Assembly (NCBI GenBank): GCA_902795265.1 | Contig: CADBKM010000006.1 | Span: 1 to 64,000, forward strand | DNA from: an uncultured Eubacteriales bacterium | GTDB taxonomy: Bacteria > Bacillota > Clostridia > Peptostreptococcales > Anaerovoracaceae | Length of the DNA stretch: 64,000 bases | Direction of reading: 5' to 3' | Program-made: the position numbers and the translations under genes | In this document: piece by piece, positions 35,147 to 44,751 of the stretch | How the letters are laid out: the number at the start of each line of letters is the position of its first letter | Position numbering within the stretch: the first letter of the stretch is position 1 | The notes under the pieces: generated by a model | What the model was told of the DNA's origin: nothing | The model's input: only the letters and a program-made list of their open reading frames with translations | Databases searched by the model: none

Positions 35147-36202
35147 CTACTTTTTGCCGCCCGCATTACCGTCTCCGGTGTCTCCCGGAAGCCTGAACAC
35201 CTCGCTCAGGTTGTTCGTGAGATACTCCATTATTGACGTTACTTCGCCGTACTTCATTCTCGTAGGTCCTATGACGCCGATCTTTCCGACAAGTTTTCCG
35301 TCAACATGATATGTCGCCGTGATCAGCGAGCAGTCCTTCATGGTGTCGTTTTCATCGCCGATAGTGACAACAACGCCGTCTTCCCTCGCAAGCATCTTCT
35401 GCGTGAACCAGTCCTTGCGTGCAAAGAGTTCCATAAAGTCTCTAGCGCGGTCTATGCTGGTGTACTCAGGCAGCTTGAAGATGTTTGTCATGCCCTCCAT
35501 GTACAGATTTACATTCAGCATATCTTCGAGGGTCCTGAGGAAACTCGGCATTACACTGCCCTTCAGTGAATTCAGTGCTTCGATGTCCGAGCCCACATCA
35601 TGGATGATCTCACTCTTCAGTACATCATCAAGTGTGCGGCCCTTATAGCTTACCGTCATGTTCTTGCTCAGAAGCTCGAGTGCTTCCTGAGTATAAGGCA
35701 CATTCAGCCTGAGTGTCGTATTCGTTACATGACCGCCCTCGCTGACTATCATGAGTATCAGTGTCCGCTCATCTACAGGCAGCAGCCTGATAAAGCTGAT
35801 CACCTCTTTGTTTGTAGCAGGTGTCATAGCGAATGACGCCAGTTGGGTGATCTCCGAAAGAAGCTCGGCAGCGTGTCTGATCGTCCGGTCGAACTCATCC
35901 CTGCTGGCCGACAGCCTGTCGTTGATCATGCGTTTGTCCTTTGCGCTCAGGTTCTTCTTTTTCATCAGATCGTTCACATACAGCCTATATGCCTTGTCCG
36001 AAGGAACTCTGCCCGCAGAGGTATGCGGATGTGTCAGATAACCCATCTCTTCGAGGTCTGACATCTCATTGCGTATGGTTGCAGGGCTGACGCCAAGGTC
36101 ATATTTCTTCGCGATCGATCTCGAACCGACCGGCTCGGCGTTCTCTACAAAATCTGTTATGATCGCCTGCAGTATCTGTAATTGTCTTTCGCTCAGATCC
36201 AT
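35147..36202 (-). CDS. hrcA: Heat-inducible transcription repressor HrcA
   Basis: 351 residues. The N-terminal winged helix has ERQLQILQAIITDFVENAEPVGSR and LGVSPATIRNEMSDLEEMGYL. The GAF-like domain follows with VVTIGDEN and GVIGPTRMKYGEV near the end. It binds CIRCE and is kept active by GroEL. It is the first gene of the operon and has a CIRCE copy 28 bp before its start, so it represses itself. Confidence 0.97.
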   Translation of the reverse strand: MDLSERQLQILQAIITDFVENAEPVGSRSIAKKYDLGVSPATIRNEMSDLEEMGYLTHPHTSAGRVPSDKAYRLYVNDLMKKKNLSAKDKRMINDRLSASRDEFDRTIRHAAELLSEITQLASFAMTPATNKEVISFIRLLPVDERTLILMIVSEGGHVTNTTLRLNVPYTQEALELLSKNMTVSYKGRTLDDVLKSEIIHDVGSDIEALNSLKGSVMPSFLRTLEDMLNVNLYMEGMTNIFKLPEYTSIDRARDFMELFARKDWFTQKMLAREDGVVVTIGDENDTMKDCSLITATYHVDGKLVGKIGVIGPTRMKYGEVTSIMEYLTNNLSEVFRLPGDTGDGNAGGKK

Positions 36203-36229
36203 GTCTTGCCTCCCTGTGTTTTTTATTTG

Positions 36230-36256
36230 TTAGCACTCATTGATGCAGAGTGCTAA
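36230..36256. promoter_or_regulatory. CIRCE operator
   Basis: TTAGCACTC-N9-GAGTGCTAA, a perfect match to the HrcA operator consensus, between the promoter and the hrcA start. Confidence 0.98.
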
Positions 36257-36268
36257 TCACCAAGTCAT

Positions 36269-36297
36269 AATATACTCGCACTGGTGGTGTATGTCAA
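36269..36297 (-). promoter_or_regulatory. Sigma-A promoter of the hrcA operon
   Basis: -35 TTGACA (36297-36292), spacer 17, -10 TATATT (36274-36269). CIRCE covers the start of the transcript. Confidence 0.9.
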
Positions 36298-36312
36298 CAT
36301 ATTTTTTTTAAC

Positions 36313-36334
36313 AAAAAAAGCGCCCGAAGGCGCT
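36313..36334 (-). terminator. Terminator after the esterase gene
   Basis: AGCGCC-TTCG-GGCGCT then TTTTTTG on the minus strand, immediately after the esterase stop codon and before the hrcA promoter. Confidence 0.92.
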
Positions 36335-36342
36335 GATATTTC

Positions 36343-37077
36343 TCACGGTTCACCGAGTATGTTGCTCATGAAATACGGCAGCTGTTTTCTCCACCATGGC
36401 CAGTCATGATTTACATCATAACCCCAGTAATCCGCCCAATGAGGAATGCCCTTGTGCTCAAAAGCTTCATGGAGCTTTTGCAGGTCGACTCTCATTTCGT
36501 CTTCCCATGCTCCCTGCCCCGAGCAGAAGATTATGCTGCTCTGTCTGTAGAGGTCCATCCAAGGATGATGCTCAGGCATGTTAGGGATAAACTCGATCGG
36601 CGAGTTTGCATATGTGAGATCGTCCTTATATGAATGGAAGAAATAATTGGTATCGTACAGACCGCTCAGTGCTATGACGCCGCAGAACAGATCAGGACGG
36701 CGGCAGAAGAAATTCATGGCGTGTGTGGCTCCCATGCTGCAGCCTGTTGTAACTGCGCGTTCTCCGTTGGAATACTGAGGGACCAGCTCGTCAGTAACAT
36801 AGCGGAACCATCTCTCCTGCAGTTCGAGCCTTTCGCGCTCGTTTCCGCCCTCGTTGGACCATGTTTCCTCATCGATGCTGTCAACACAGAGAACTCTAAG
36901 CTTTCCCGCCTCGATCCACGGAGCGATGGTATCGATCATACCGAAATTACGGAAATCGTATGTATGGCCGTTCTGCGGACCAAAAGCTACGCAGAGCATG
37001 CCGCTGTCGCCGAAGACTGCGTGCTCCATCTCTCTGCCAAGTATATGGCTGTATTCTCTCTTGTAATAATCGTTCAT
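36343..37077 (-). CDS. Alpha/beta-hydrolase, esterase D/putative esterase family
   Basis: 244 residues. The nucleophile elbow is TTGCSMGATHAMNFF (Ser in GCSMG), and VNHDWPWW near the C-terminus carries the likely catalytic His. There is no signal peptide. Substrate unknown. It lies 25 bp after an ATP-grasp gene on the same strand and ends at a strong terminator, so the pair (perhaps with the FNT channel upstream) forms a unit. Confidence 0.82.
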   Translation of the reverse strand: MNDYYKREYSHILGREMEHAVFGDSGMLCVAFGPQNGHTYDFRNFGMIDTIAPWIEAGKLRVLCVDSIDEETWSNEGGNERERLELQERWFRYVTDELVPQYSNGERAVTTGCSMGATHAMNFFCRRPDLFCGVIALSGLYDTNYFFHSYKDDLTYANSPIEFIPNMPEHHPWMDLYRQSSIIFCSGQGAWEDEMRVDLQKLHEAFEHKGIPHWADYWGYDVNHDWPWWRKQLPYFMSNILGEP

Positions 37078-37102
37078 TATAATTCCCCTTTAACTGTTTT
37101 AT

Positions 37103-38305
37103 TTATGCGTGTTCCTGTACGAAGTTAATGAATTCCTCGACCTCTTCGTAAGTGGTAAATACCGCGGTATACATCTGGTTGCCCATGGCTCCCGACAGCA
37201 CGTCAGGCATGCGCTCGCACATCTTCATGCAGTGGCCGTACTTCTCAAGCACCTCTTCGTGGCTGTGTCTGTACTGATGGATGTCTTTTCTGGCAGCATA
37301 TGCGCAGTACTGGTCGCCTCCGATGTCAGGCAGGCGGCGCTCATTATGAGCGACCATCTCAGCCCAGATCTCATACACATCAGCATTGTGAGCGAAGTTC
37401 ATCATATCAGGCGTGTATCCTCCGGCAGGTCTCATATTTACTTCGAGGCCTACGAACTCGCCTACTTCACCGAGATTTTTTCTTGCCTGTGTCAGGCGGA
37501 AGAACTCAAAGTGTACAAATCTGCTCTTGACCTTGAAAGCCTTAAGAGTTGCGCGGCCGTACTCACGGAGCTGCTCAGGCACTTCAGGTGTCGTGTAATA
37601 AGAAAGCTCAAGCCCCTTGTTCACCAGATCAGCGATTGAAGGCGGGAACCAGTTGGAGCTCTCAAACAGCACGTCGCCCTTGTTGTTCACGATCGCGTCA
37701 TACGAATATATGAAGCCGTAAACAAACTCTTCCATTACATACGGATGCTGTGGAAGGTTGTTGTAGAACCATTCAAGATCGCTGTCGTTCTCGAGTTTCC
37801 AGGTATCTGCAGCTCCTACTCCAATATCCGGCTTAACGATAACAGGATATCCGCCGATCTCATCAAGGAACTCCCTTGCAGCCTCAATAGTTGTGACCTT
37901 ATGGTTGCGAGCTGTAGGAACACCGGCCTCCTTGTAGAAAGGCTTCATCGCCGACTTGCTCTTCCACATCGCAAGTTCTTCAGGCTGAACGCCCGTACCG
38001 ATATTGAAATCCTTTCTGAGTTGCGCATCCTGCTCGAGCCAGTACTCAGTGTTGGATTCGAGCCAGTCGATCTTGCCGTGCTTAAACGCCAGATACGCGA
38101 CAGCACGGTACATCTCATCGTAGTTCTCCATGTTGCCGACTTTATAATACTCAGTCAGGGCAGCCTTCAGAGGCTCCTCGAGGCTGTCATACGGCGCATC
38201 GCCTATTCCAAGCACATTGACTCCGTTCCTTTTGAGTCTGTCGCAGAACTGCCAGTAAGTATGAGGAAAATTCGGTGAAATAAAGATAAAATTCATCAGT
38301 CCCAT
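37103..38305 (-). CDS. ATP-grasp domain protein, carboxylate-amine ligase-like
   Basis: 400 residues (a second ATG at 38296 starts at the conserved MNFIFISPNFPHTYWQFC). The N-terminal Rossmann-like part is followed by the ATP-grasp fold: FLDEIGGYPVIVKPDIGVGA (the Lys/Gly loop) and VGLEVNMRPAGGYTPDMMN (metal-binding Glu/Asn). Such enzymes join a carboxylate to an amine or thiol using ATP; the product here is unknown. The neighbour is an esterase. It is 11 bp after the FNT gene. Confidence 0.8.
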   Translation of the reverse strand: MGLMNFIFISPNFPHTYWQFCDRLKRNGVNVLGIGDAPYDSLEEPLKAALTEYYKVGNMENYDEMYRAVAYLAFKHGKIDWLESNTEYWLEQDAQLRKDFNIGTGVQPEELAMWKSKSAMKPFYKEAGVPTARNHKVTTIEAAREFLDEIGGYPVIVKPDIGVGAADTWKLENDSDLEWFYNNLPQHPYVMEEFVYGFIYSYDAIVNNKGDVLFESSNWFPPSIADLVNKGLELSYYTTPEVPEQLREYGRATLKAFKVKSRFVHFEFFRLTQARKNLGEVGEFVGLEVNMRPAGGYTPDMMNFAHNADVYEIWAEMVAHNERRLPDIGGDQYCAYAARKDIHQYRHSHEEVLEKYGHCMKMCERMPDVLSGAMGNQMYTAVFTTYEEVEEFINFVQEHA

Positions 38306-38316
38306 GCTTCCTTTCT

Positions 38317-39081
38317 TTATTTATCTCTCCGGCCGGCGACATAGTAAGGCAGAGCCACGAACAGCGTGCCGCCGACAATATTACCTAAAGTTACTATTAT
38401 CAGATTATATGCAAAGCCGCATGCAGTAACCGCCTCGTGCACAGGCTGAAGCATCGCGACCGTAAAGAGAGTCATGTTGGCGATGCTGTGTTCGAATCCG
38501 GATGTTATAAACGCAAACAGACACCAGAATATCATTATCAGCTTGCCGGCGTCTGACGTGGCTCTTCCGGCGCACCATACTGCCAGGCATACAAGGAAGT
38601 TACAAAGTATTCCTCTGGCGAACAGCGCTGCTGCGCCTGCTCCCATCTTAGCAGCTGCGGCAGATACCATGAATTCTCCGACCTGACCTGTGCAGAGCCC
38701 TGTCAGGCTGTAAATGCCTCCAAGCAGCATGCTTCCGGCCAGATTCCCGACCCAGCAAAGGCACCACAGCTTTAGCGCATCTGCCCAGCTGACTTTTTTA
38801 TCGAGTATACCCGATGCCATGGCTAAATTATTGCCCGTGAAGAGCTCCGCTCCCGCCATAACGACAAGGCTCAGAGCGACTCCGAAAGACAGCCCCATCA
38901 CGATCTTTGCATAAGGAAGGCCCGTCAGAAGACCTCCTGCGGTAAACGCAAGCAGTACACCGATACCAATAAAAGCACCGGCCATCATTGAGACAACGAA
39001 ATACGCAAGCGGATCTCTTTTCATGAAAGAAACTTTTGCTGCCGCTCCATCTGATACTTTTCCGAAGTCTGTTCTGAACAT
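38317..39081 (-). CDS. FNT family formate/nitrite channel
   Basis: 254 residues with six hydrophobic helices. The N-terminal AYFVVSMMAGAFIGIGVLLAF and the loops ELFTGNNLAMASG (typical L(F)TGN motif) and WVGNLAGSML define the FNT fold. FNT proteins pass formate, nitrite, hydrosulfide or short carboxylates with protons. In an amino-acid fermenter formate is plausible, but no formate genes are adjacent. Confidence 0.9.
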   Translation of the reverse strand: MFRTDFGKVSDGAAAKVSFMKRDPLAYFVVSMMAGAFIGIGVLLAFTAGGLLTGLPYAKIVMGLSFGVALSLVVMAGAELFTGNNLAMASGILDKKVSWADALKLWCLCWVGNLAGSMLLGGIYSLTGLCTGQVGEFMVSAAAAKMGAGAAALFARGILCNFLVCLAVWCAGRATSDAGKLIMIFWCLFAFITSGFEHSIANMTLFTVAMLQPVHEAVTACGFAYNLIIVTLGNIVGGTLFVALPYYVAGRRDK

Positions 39082-39173
39082 AGCCGGCCCTCTTTATCTG
39101 TGTATCAACCTACCATATTGCCGTCAATTATACTCGCATAGAGGCTAAAAATAAAGTTCAGACACTCGCCTGA

Positions 39174-39211
39174 CAAATAAAAAACCGCCTGAGCTTTCGC
39201 TTAAGCGGTTT
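39174..39211 (-). terminator. Terminator after tRNA-Val
   Basis: AACCGC and GCGGTT with an inner TGAGC/GCTTA stem and small internal mismatch, followed on the minus strand by TTTTTTATTT. It begins a few bases after the tRNA CCA. Confidence 0.85.
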
Positions 39212-39213
39212 GC

Positions 39214-39289
39214 GTGGTGGCCCATATTGGACTTGAACCAATGACCTACAGGTTGTCACCCTGTCGCTCTCCCAGCTGAGCTAATGGAC
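39214..39289 (-). tRNA. tRNA-Val (anticodon GAC), CCA encoded
   Basis: Minus-strand cloverleaf: acceptor GGTCCAT/ATGGGCC, D arm GCTCAGCTGGGAGAGC, anticodon stem ACAGG/CCTGT with loop GTGACAA (anticodon GAC), T loop GGTTCAAGTCC, discriminator A and CCA. Confidence 0.95.
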
Positions 39290-39295
39290 CGCGTC

Positions 39296-39321
39296 ACCGT
39301 TCTTCATTATACTGAAGAACG
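39296..39321. repeat. Inverted repeat just upstream of tRNA-Val
   Basis: CCGTTCTTCA-TTATAC-TGAAGAACGG, a 10-bp perfect stem. On the minus strand the loop contains GTATAAT, a possible -10 box for the tRNA, so the palindrome may be a regulator site or part of the xdhC message end. No U-run follows. Confidence 0.45.
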
Positions 39322-39354
39322 GTACCGATTACTACCCCTATTTTTTTTTTTTAC

Positions 39355-40386
39355 TTATTCGCCTGCGATGCGCTCAAACAGCACATCTATGACGCCTCCG
39401 CACACCATGCCGTCAGCGCTCTTTGACTCATCGCCTACTCTGACTACTTCGCAAACAAAGTCTTTGTCATCCATATGGTCTCTGGCGATCCTTGCCGCAT
39501 GAGCTTCCGCAGCTCCGCCCCCGATCGTTCCCCATTTGTTTCCGTCGCTTGTGACAACCATCTTTGTACCCGGGTCTCTCGGAGCGGCGCTCACCTTTCG
39601 TATTAGCGTCACCAGAACAGGCTCACCGCCATCAGCAGCGATGGCATCAAGCTGCTCATGGTCGAATGCCTTTGTGATCACCTTTCCTGTGTTCTTGACA
39701 GAGATTATCTCAGCCATAACAGCGATAGCTATCTCTTCAGGTGTGTTTGCGCTTATATCAAGACCGACCGGAGTATGCACTTTATCAAAGATCTCGCCTG
39801 ACACGCCTTTTTCTTCAAGGTCGCCGCGGATCTTCCGGATCTTCATTGACGATCCGAGCATGCCTACATAGGCAAAAGGTTTGCGAAGAATGCTTTCAAG
39901 ACAGATCTCATCGAACGCATGCGCCCTGCTCATGGTAAGGAAGTAATAGTTATCTCCGCCCGGGATCGTGCCAAGCATCTCCTTATAGTCTCCGCAGAGC
40001 ACCTCATGTGCCCCTGCCTTACGTGCTGCTTCGGCGAAGTCCTTTCTGTCTTCTATAACAGTGATGTGCACGTCGAGAGAAGCAGCGGCTCTAACGCAGG
40101 CGACAGCAACGTGCCCGGCTCCGCAGATGACCAGTTCAGGAAGCTCCTCAAGCACCTCACAATACACGTCTTTTCCGCCGATGCTGTACACGCCCGTTGT
40201 GCGCACATCAACTATCTCGTCAAGGTTCTCTTCATAAAACTCCCTGCAGCCGCTGCAGCTGACTATATCGTATCCGTAGATAAGAGTCTTGCTTGCCCTG
40301 TTTTCGCCCAGAACAGTGGCCATGACGCGGTGAAGCGCGCTGCTGTCCTTATTGAGTTCCCTGAATAATTCCTTCATGTTAAGCAC
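39355..40386 (-). CDS. XdhC/CoxI-family molybdoenzyme maturation protein, permuted domain order
   Basis: 343 residues. A Rossmann domain lies in the first half (LVICGAGHVAVACVRAAASL, then FAYVGMLGSSMKIRKI). The XdhC_CoxI part is at the C-terminus (VSAAPRDPGTKMVVTSDG, KWGTIGGGAAEAHA, MVCGGVIDVLFERI). Usual XdhC proteins carry the CoxI-like part first, so the order here is swapped. XdhC proteins bind molybdopterin cofactor and help sulfurate and insert it into xanthine dehydrogenase-like enzymes. No molybdenum hydroxylase is in the window. It lies 9 bp before the surface-protein stop on the same strand. Confidence 0.83.
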   Translation of the reverse strand: MLNMKELFRELNKDSSALHRVMATVLGENRASKTLIYGYDIVSCSGCREFYEENLDEIVDVRTTGVYSIGGKDVYCEVLEELPELVICGAGHVAVACVRAAASLDVHITVIEDRKDFAEAARKAGAHEVLCGDYKEMLGTIPGGDNYYFLTMSRAHAFDEICLESILRKPFAYVGMLGSSMKIRKIRGDLEEKGVSGEIFDKVHTPVGLDISANTPEEIAIAVMAEIISVKNTGKVITKAFDHEQLDAIAADGGEPVLVTLIRKVSAAPRDPGTKMVVTSDGNKWGTIGGGAAEAHAARIARDHMDDKDFVCEVVRVGDESKSADGMVCGGVIDVLFERIAGE

Positions 40387-40395
40387 CCTTCTCCG

Positions 40396-43300
40396 TTATT
40401 TTTTGATCTTGACTTTCTTCACTGCCGAAAACTCGCTGTATACATTTCTGCCGTTAAGCTTCTTGTAGTATCTGATCTTGTAGTAGTAAGTTTTCTTCTT
40501 TTTCAGTTTTTTCTGGATCAGCGACAGTGTCTTTTTCTTTTTATTCTTCTTCGTGACAGTTACTGTCTTTACTTTTTTGTATCCGCTGTTTGGCGACATC
40601 GAGCGGAAGATCTCATAGCCGGCTGCAGCCTTGTTTCTCTTCCACTTTATTTCGGCCGATCTCGTCTTTTTATTCTTAACGGATGACAGCTTCATGGCAT
40701 TGAGCAACAGCTCCAAAGATGCGGAATCAGACCACTCGCCATAGTCTTTGCCTTCCGAAGTATCTCTGTATGCCTTTACCCTGTACGTATATGTATTGCC
40801 TGCGGTCAGGCCGGTGTCAGTGTAATTCAGGCCGGTGCCTGTGTAGATCATCGTCTCTTCTCCGCCGTTTACCGACCGGTACAGTTCGAAGCCTTCTCTC
40901 GGTCCTGCAGCTGTCCATGCAGCATTTATCGTTGTTTCGCTGCCCTTTACTGCTTTGACCGTTGTTACAGCAGCTACTGCTGAAGGATCCTGCCAGAGGA
41001 GTACCGGGAATCCGCCGTTCATATCATTGCGGTCGATAACGAATGAGTCGCCTATAGAAATTCTCAGCCTTTTAAGAACGTCTTCGCCCACTACATTGCC
41101 GGCTGTTCCGGCTTTGCCTCCGATATCCGCAGCAGCCTTATCAGTACAGTATGCGTTTTCTATCGTATTGGTTGCAGCACTTCCGTATCCGACAACTCCT
41201 CCGGCCGATCCGGTATAATCACTTCCGGTGCTGACCCTGCCGCTGTTATAGCAGTTCCTGATCTTTGCCTTCATAAAGGCGTTGGTTCCGGTATTGGCTA
41301 TTCCGGAAGTCTGTGCCTTATTCGAGGTGCTTTCCGAACGAACTTCTCCTGTATTATAACAGTCCTCGATCGTTCCCCTGAGAATAGTACCCGCTATTCC
41401 TCCAAGAGCGTACGTCCTTGCTGTTCCGCTGACTTTTCCGTGATTGATGCAGCCGCTGATCAGCAAATTTCCTGCAGCATAGCCGGCAATGCCTCCTGCA
41501 GCATGAGCATTGGATGAAGTACCTTTCATTGATGTGCTGACATCACCGTTATTCACACATCTAAGGACTTCCCCGCCGTATGATTCACCGCTTCCGAGAA
41601 TTCCGCCTGCCTTCCAGCTGGTGGTCGTAATATTTCCATTGTTCGTGCAATCGGAGATTGTTACACCATCATCTTCGATTTTGCCTGCAATTCCGCCGAT
41701 CGATTCATTGCTGCCGCTGATATCGCAATCACTTATGCAGTTTCTGATGATCGTGCTTCCTTCAACAGTGCCGGCAATGCCGCCTGCCGAATACGCCTTG
41801 TTCATATCGACTTTTGCAGTGCAGTTTTCGATCAGCGTATCGATAGCTGTTCCGGCAATCGCTCCGCCGTTGGCTCCGTTGATGAAGCCGCAGTCCATCG
41901 TGACATTATACAGATCATTTACATATGAGCCGCCTTCGACAGTAACATTTTTGATCACTGCACCGTCTGTAACGCCGAAAAGGCCTCCGTTACCGCCGCC
42001 ACAATATCCCGGCGCAAAGTTCCTGTGCATGCAGCTTATAGTGTGCCCCTGACCGTCAAAGATACCTTTGAACGAATATCTTTCACTGGAGCCTATTCCC
42101 ATCCAGCTTCTCTCATAGCCATACTCATCACTGCTGTTGGCAACAGTATTGTCCAGGCTTATATCGTTACCGAGTTTGATTGTAACGCCGTCAAAAGGAT
42201 TACCGTCGCGGCACAGTTTGGCAAGCCCGGCAAGCTGTCTGGCAGTAGTTATAGTGAAAGATGTCTCACCTTCCTTATACCAGGACATATCGGCAACTGT
42301 TGTCCACATCTTGCCCTGTGTTTTCGGGCTGACAGTGATATCAACGTTCTCGACTTCACCCGTTACTGTATAAGTCCCGGTCGCTTTGTCTTTTACTTCG
42401 AGGGAATGATCGGTATACGCCGGATCGCCGAATTTTCCTGTATATTCAAGGTATTTGATATCAGGCTGTGTCTGTGTCAGGCGAATATCGACCGGTGTGA
42501 TCTTTATCACATCCCCCATATTCACCTGTGATCCGCTTGCCAGCTGCTCACTGACGCTTGTTTCTGTATCTTTGTCGTCTACCTTTTCAACTTCAATATA
42601 GTAAGGCGCTCCGTCGTCTTCCTCAACGAATCTGATTGTAGACGGTGCTCTGTCATCAAAAATACCCCTTACTGTAACATTTCTGCCGCTGACGGTGTAA
42701 AAGCCGTTCGCAGGTATGGTAATTTCAGATACGCCGTCATCAACAAGATAACCTGTCAGTCTTTTTCCTGAATCAGGCGCAGCTTCGAAGTCCACGGTCG
42801 TGCCATAAGAGAGCCCGGTAAGATCCGATTTTGATGAAACAGTTCCCCCGGCAGTCTGCTCTATCTTCACATCAGCAGTTCCGCTTCCATGCTCTCCCTG
42901 GAAGTAAAGCACCGGATAACCATTGTTGATGCCCTTTGTATCCTTTACAAATACTTCGCCATTGATATTCAGTCTGGCAAGTGTTTCATCCGATCTGAGA
43001 TCAGCAGCTTCTACATCTGTTATCCTGACTTTTTTATTCTTAGAAGTCTCACCTATAGAGTAGCCTGTAGTATCAGCTATCGCAGATTCCGGCTCCGGAT
43101 AGTAGCAGTTTGATACGGTGTAGCTCGCAAAAGCCTGGCCGTCCACGCCTATCTCCTGCCCGTCATACTCAGGCGTGTCTGTGCTGTATGTTACAAGACC
43201 TGTCGTTCCGACATTATAGCAGTTATATATGTCAGCACCTGCAGGGTCTCTGTCCTCACTGCCTTCATAACCGTTGCTTCCTACAATACCGCCGTGCTCC

Positions 43301-44733
43301 CAGAAGTTCGATCTGATGGTTCCGGCATTATAGCAATTGCGGATGACAGTCTTTCCCCATGCAGCTCCTACTATGCCGGCGCATCCTCTCATGTCTGTCG
43401 CAAAAACATCGGCGAAATTCGCACAGTTCTCGACCAGCACTCCATAGTTTGTCTCTCCGGTGCGCCCTACGACTCCGGCCACCATTCTGCGGCCCTTCAC
43501 CTCACCTCTCACAACTACGTTTCTTACAGTCGGGACCCAGTACTTCGCGTAGTCCATGTAAGTATCTTTAGGGTATCCGTTCTTGTAATCGACACCTCCG
43601 CCAAGATACCCAATAAGGGCTATCTCCATAGCATAAGCGAAGCCTTTTTTTGCCATTCTGTCACAATTGATCGTTACAGTATGACCGCAGCCGTCAAGTA
43701 TGCCCTGAAATCTGGTATCGATCACCTTAGGGTCCTCATCACCTGTAGCATCGCGGTTCATGGCGTATTTGCCGCCGACAGGAGTCCAGTTCCTGTCTCC
43801 CATATCAATATCCGCGGTCAACTTTACTGTGCGATACAGGAAGTCATTGTGGAGATCGTCTTCGGCGATCATTTTATGTTCCGTTTCCGGTAGTCTCCAG
43901 ACAGTGTCACGCACCTGACCCGCGTCATCGCTGAAGTTAGGTGTCAGCAGATCGGCCGTCGCAGACTCAGTCGATATATAAGTATGACAGTATTTGCCGT
44001 CTTCTATGTATCTTCCATCATTGTCTTTAATCATGTACTCTTCGGTAACGGCTGTATCAACCATACCGTTTGTGATCGCAGCTAAGCCGGCAAGCTGAGC
44101 CGGTGTCGCGATCTCAAACAGTGTTTCGTCCGGATCGTACCATGTTATGTCTACAGCACCATCCCATTTTTTGAGATCGTAAAAGAATGCAGTGACCACG
44201 GAATCGGTCTCGGTTGCTTTGACCTCAAATGAGTATGTGCCGTTGTTATCTTTTTTATAATCGAGATACTGCTCGTGTTCATTACCTTCGGAATCAGTCC
44301 ACAGCTGCCTTACGGTAGCCAGATCGTATCCGTTATCAGGGACTGCAGTACCTGTGTATTTGTCTCCATCCTCTGTAAGAGTTATAGTTCCGTTTTCGAT
44401 ATCATCCGCTGTGCTTACGCCGGATGATTCGAGAGCCATAAGCTCAAGCTCTTCTTCAGGCTCTTCTGCTTGCGCATCATCGGAGACCGGCGCTGACTCA
44501 GTCTCATCGCTTATCTCAGCACCTTTATCTGCGTCCGCCTCTTCTCCGGAAAGACCGCTCTCTTCCGGAGTATCAGCTTTGTCTTCAGCGGAAGCCGCGG
44601 AATCGTCCGCGGCCTCCGTGACATTGCTTTCCGGAACATCAGAAGAATCGAGCGCAAAGCTTACCGGCATATACGCAACTGTTATGATAAGTGAGAGCAG
44701 GATGCTCAGTGTCACTCGTGCAGTATTTTTCAT
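40396..44733 (-). CDS. Large secreted surface protein with GLUG-type repeats and C-terminal fibronectin III-like domain
   Basis: 1445 residues. A signal peptide (MKNTARVTLSILLSLIITVAY..) is followed by an acidic linker (about 30-100). Two long beta-helix-like modules each begin with a DITWYDPDETLFEIATPAQLAGL-type sequence shortened in the second to ADMSWYKEGETSFTI. Each contains FKGIFDGQGHTI-like and GGIAG..NC.N.G.I units of the GLUG type. Near residue 1270 an FN3-like domain starts (AWTAAGPREGFELYRSVNGG), and the end is lysine-rich (KKVKIKK). No sortase motif. Probably adhesion or matrix binding. The next gene upstream ends in the same way. Confidence 0.85.
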   Translation of the reverse strand: MKNTARVTLSILLSLIITVAYMPVSFALDSSDVPESNVTEAADDSAASAEDKADTPEESGLSGEEADADKGAEISDETESAPVSDDAQAEEPEEELELMALESSGVSTADDIENGTITLTEDGDKYTGTAVPDNGYDLATVRQLWTDSEGNEHEQYLDYKKDNNGTYSFEVKATETDSVVTAFFYDLKKWDGAVDITWYDPDETLFEIATPAQLAGLAAITNGMVDTAVTEEYMIKDNDGRYIEDGKYCHTYISTESATADLLTPNFSDDAGQVRDTVWRLPETEHKMIAEDDLHNDFLYRTVKLTADIDMGDRNWTPVGGKYAMNRDATGDEDPKVIDTRFQGILDGCGHTVTINCDRMAKKGFAYAMEIALIGYLGGGVDYKNGYPKDTYMDYAKYWVPTVRNVVVRGEVKGRRMVAGVVGRTGETNYGVLVENCANFADVFATDMRGCAGIVGAAWGKTVIRNCYNAGTIRSNFWEHGGIVGSNGYEGSEDRDPAGADIYNCYNVGTTGLVTYSTDTPEYDGQEIGVDGQAFASYTVSNCYYPEPESAIADTTGYSIGETSKNKKVRITDVEAADLRSDETLARLNINGEVFVKDTKGINNGYPVLYFQGEHGSGTADVKIEQTAGGTVSSKSDLTGLSYGTTVDFEAAPDSGKRLTGYLVDDGVSEITIPANGFYTVSGRNVTVRGIFDDRAPSTIRFVEEDDGAPYYIEVEKVDDKDTETSVSEQLASGSQVNMGDVIKITPVDIRLTQTQPDIKYLEYTGKFGDPAYTDHSLEVKDKATGTYTVTGEVENVDITVSPKTQGKMWTTVADMSWYKEGETSFTITTARQLAGLAKLCRDGNPFDGVTIKLGNDISLDNTVANSSDEYGYERSWMGIGSSERYSFKGIFDGQGHTISCMHRNFAPGYCGGGNGGLFGVTDGAVIKNVTVEGGSYVNDLYNVTMDCGFINGANGGAIAGTAIDTLIENCTAKVDMNKAYSAGGIAGTVEGSTIIRNCISDCDISGSNESIGGIAGKIEDDGVTISDCTNNGNITTTSWKAGGILGSGESYGGEVLRCVNNGDVSTSMKGTSSNAHAAGGIAGYAAGNLLISGCINHGKVSGTARTYALGGIAGTILRGTIEDCYNTGEVRSESTSNKAQTSGIANTGTNAFMKAKIRNCYNSGRVSTGSDYTGSAGGVVGYGSAATNTIENAYCTDKAAADIGGKAGTAGNVVGEDVLKRLRISIGDSFVIDRNDMNGGFPVLLWQDPSAVAAVTTVKAVKGSETTINAAWTAAGPREGFELYRSVNGGEETMIYTGTGLNYTDTGLTAGNTYTYRVKAYRDTSEGKDYGEWSDSASLELLLNAMKLSSVKNKKTRSAEIKWKRNKAAAGYEIFRSMSPNSGYKKVKTVTVTKKNKKKKTLSLIQKKLKKKKTYYYKIRYYKKLNGRNVYSEFSAVKKVKIKK

Positions 44734-44751
44734 GATGCTCCTCCACTGGTT

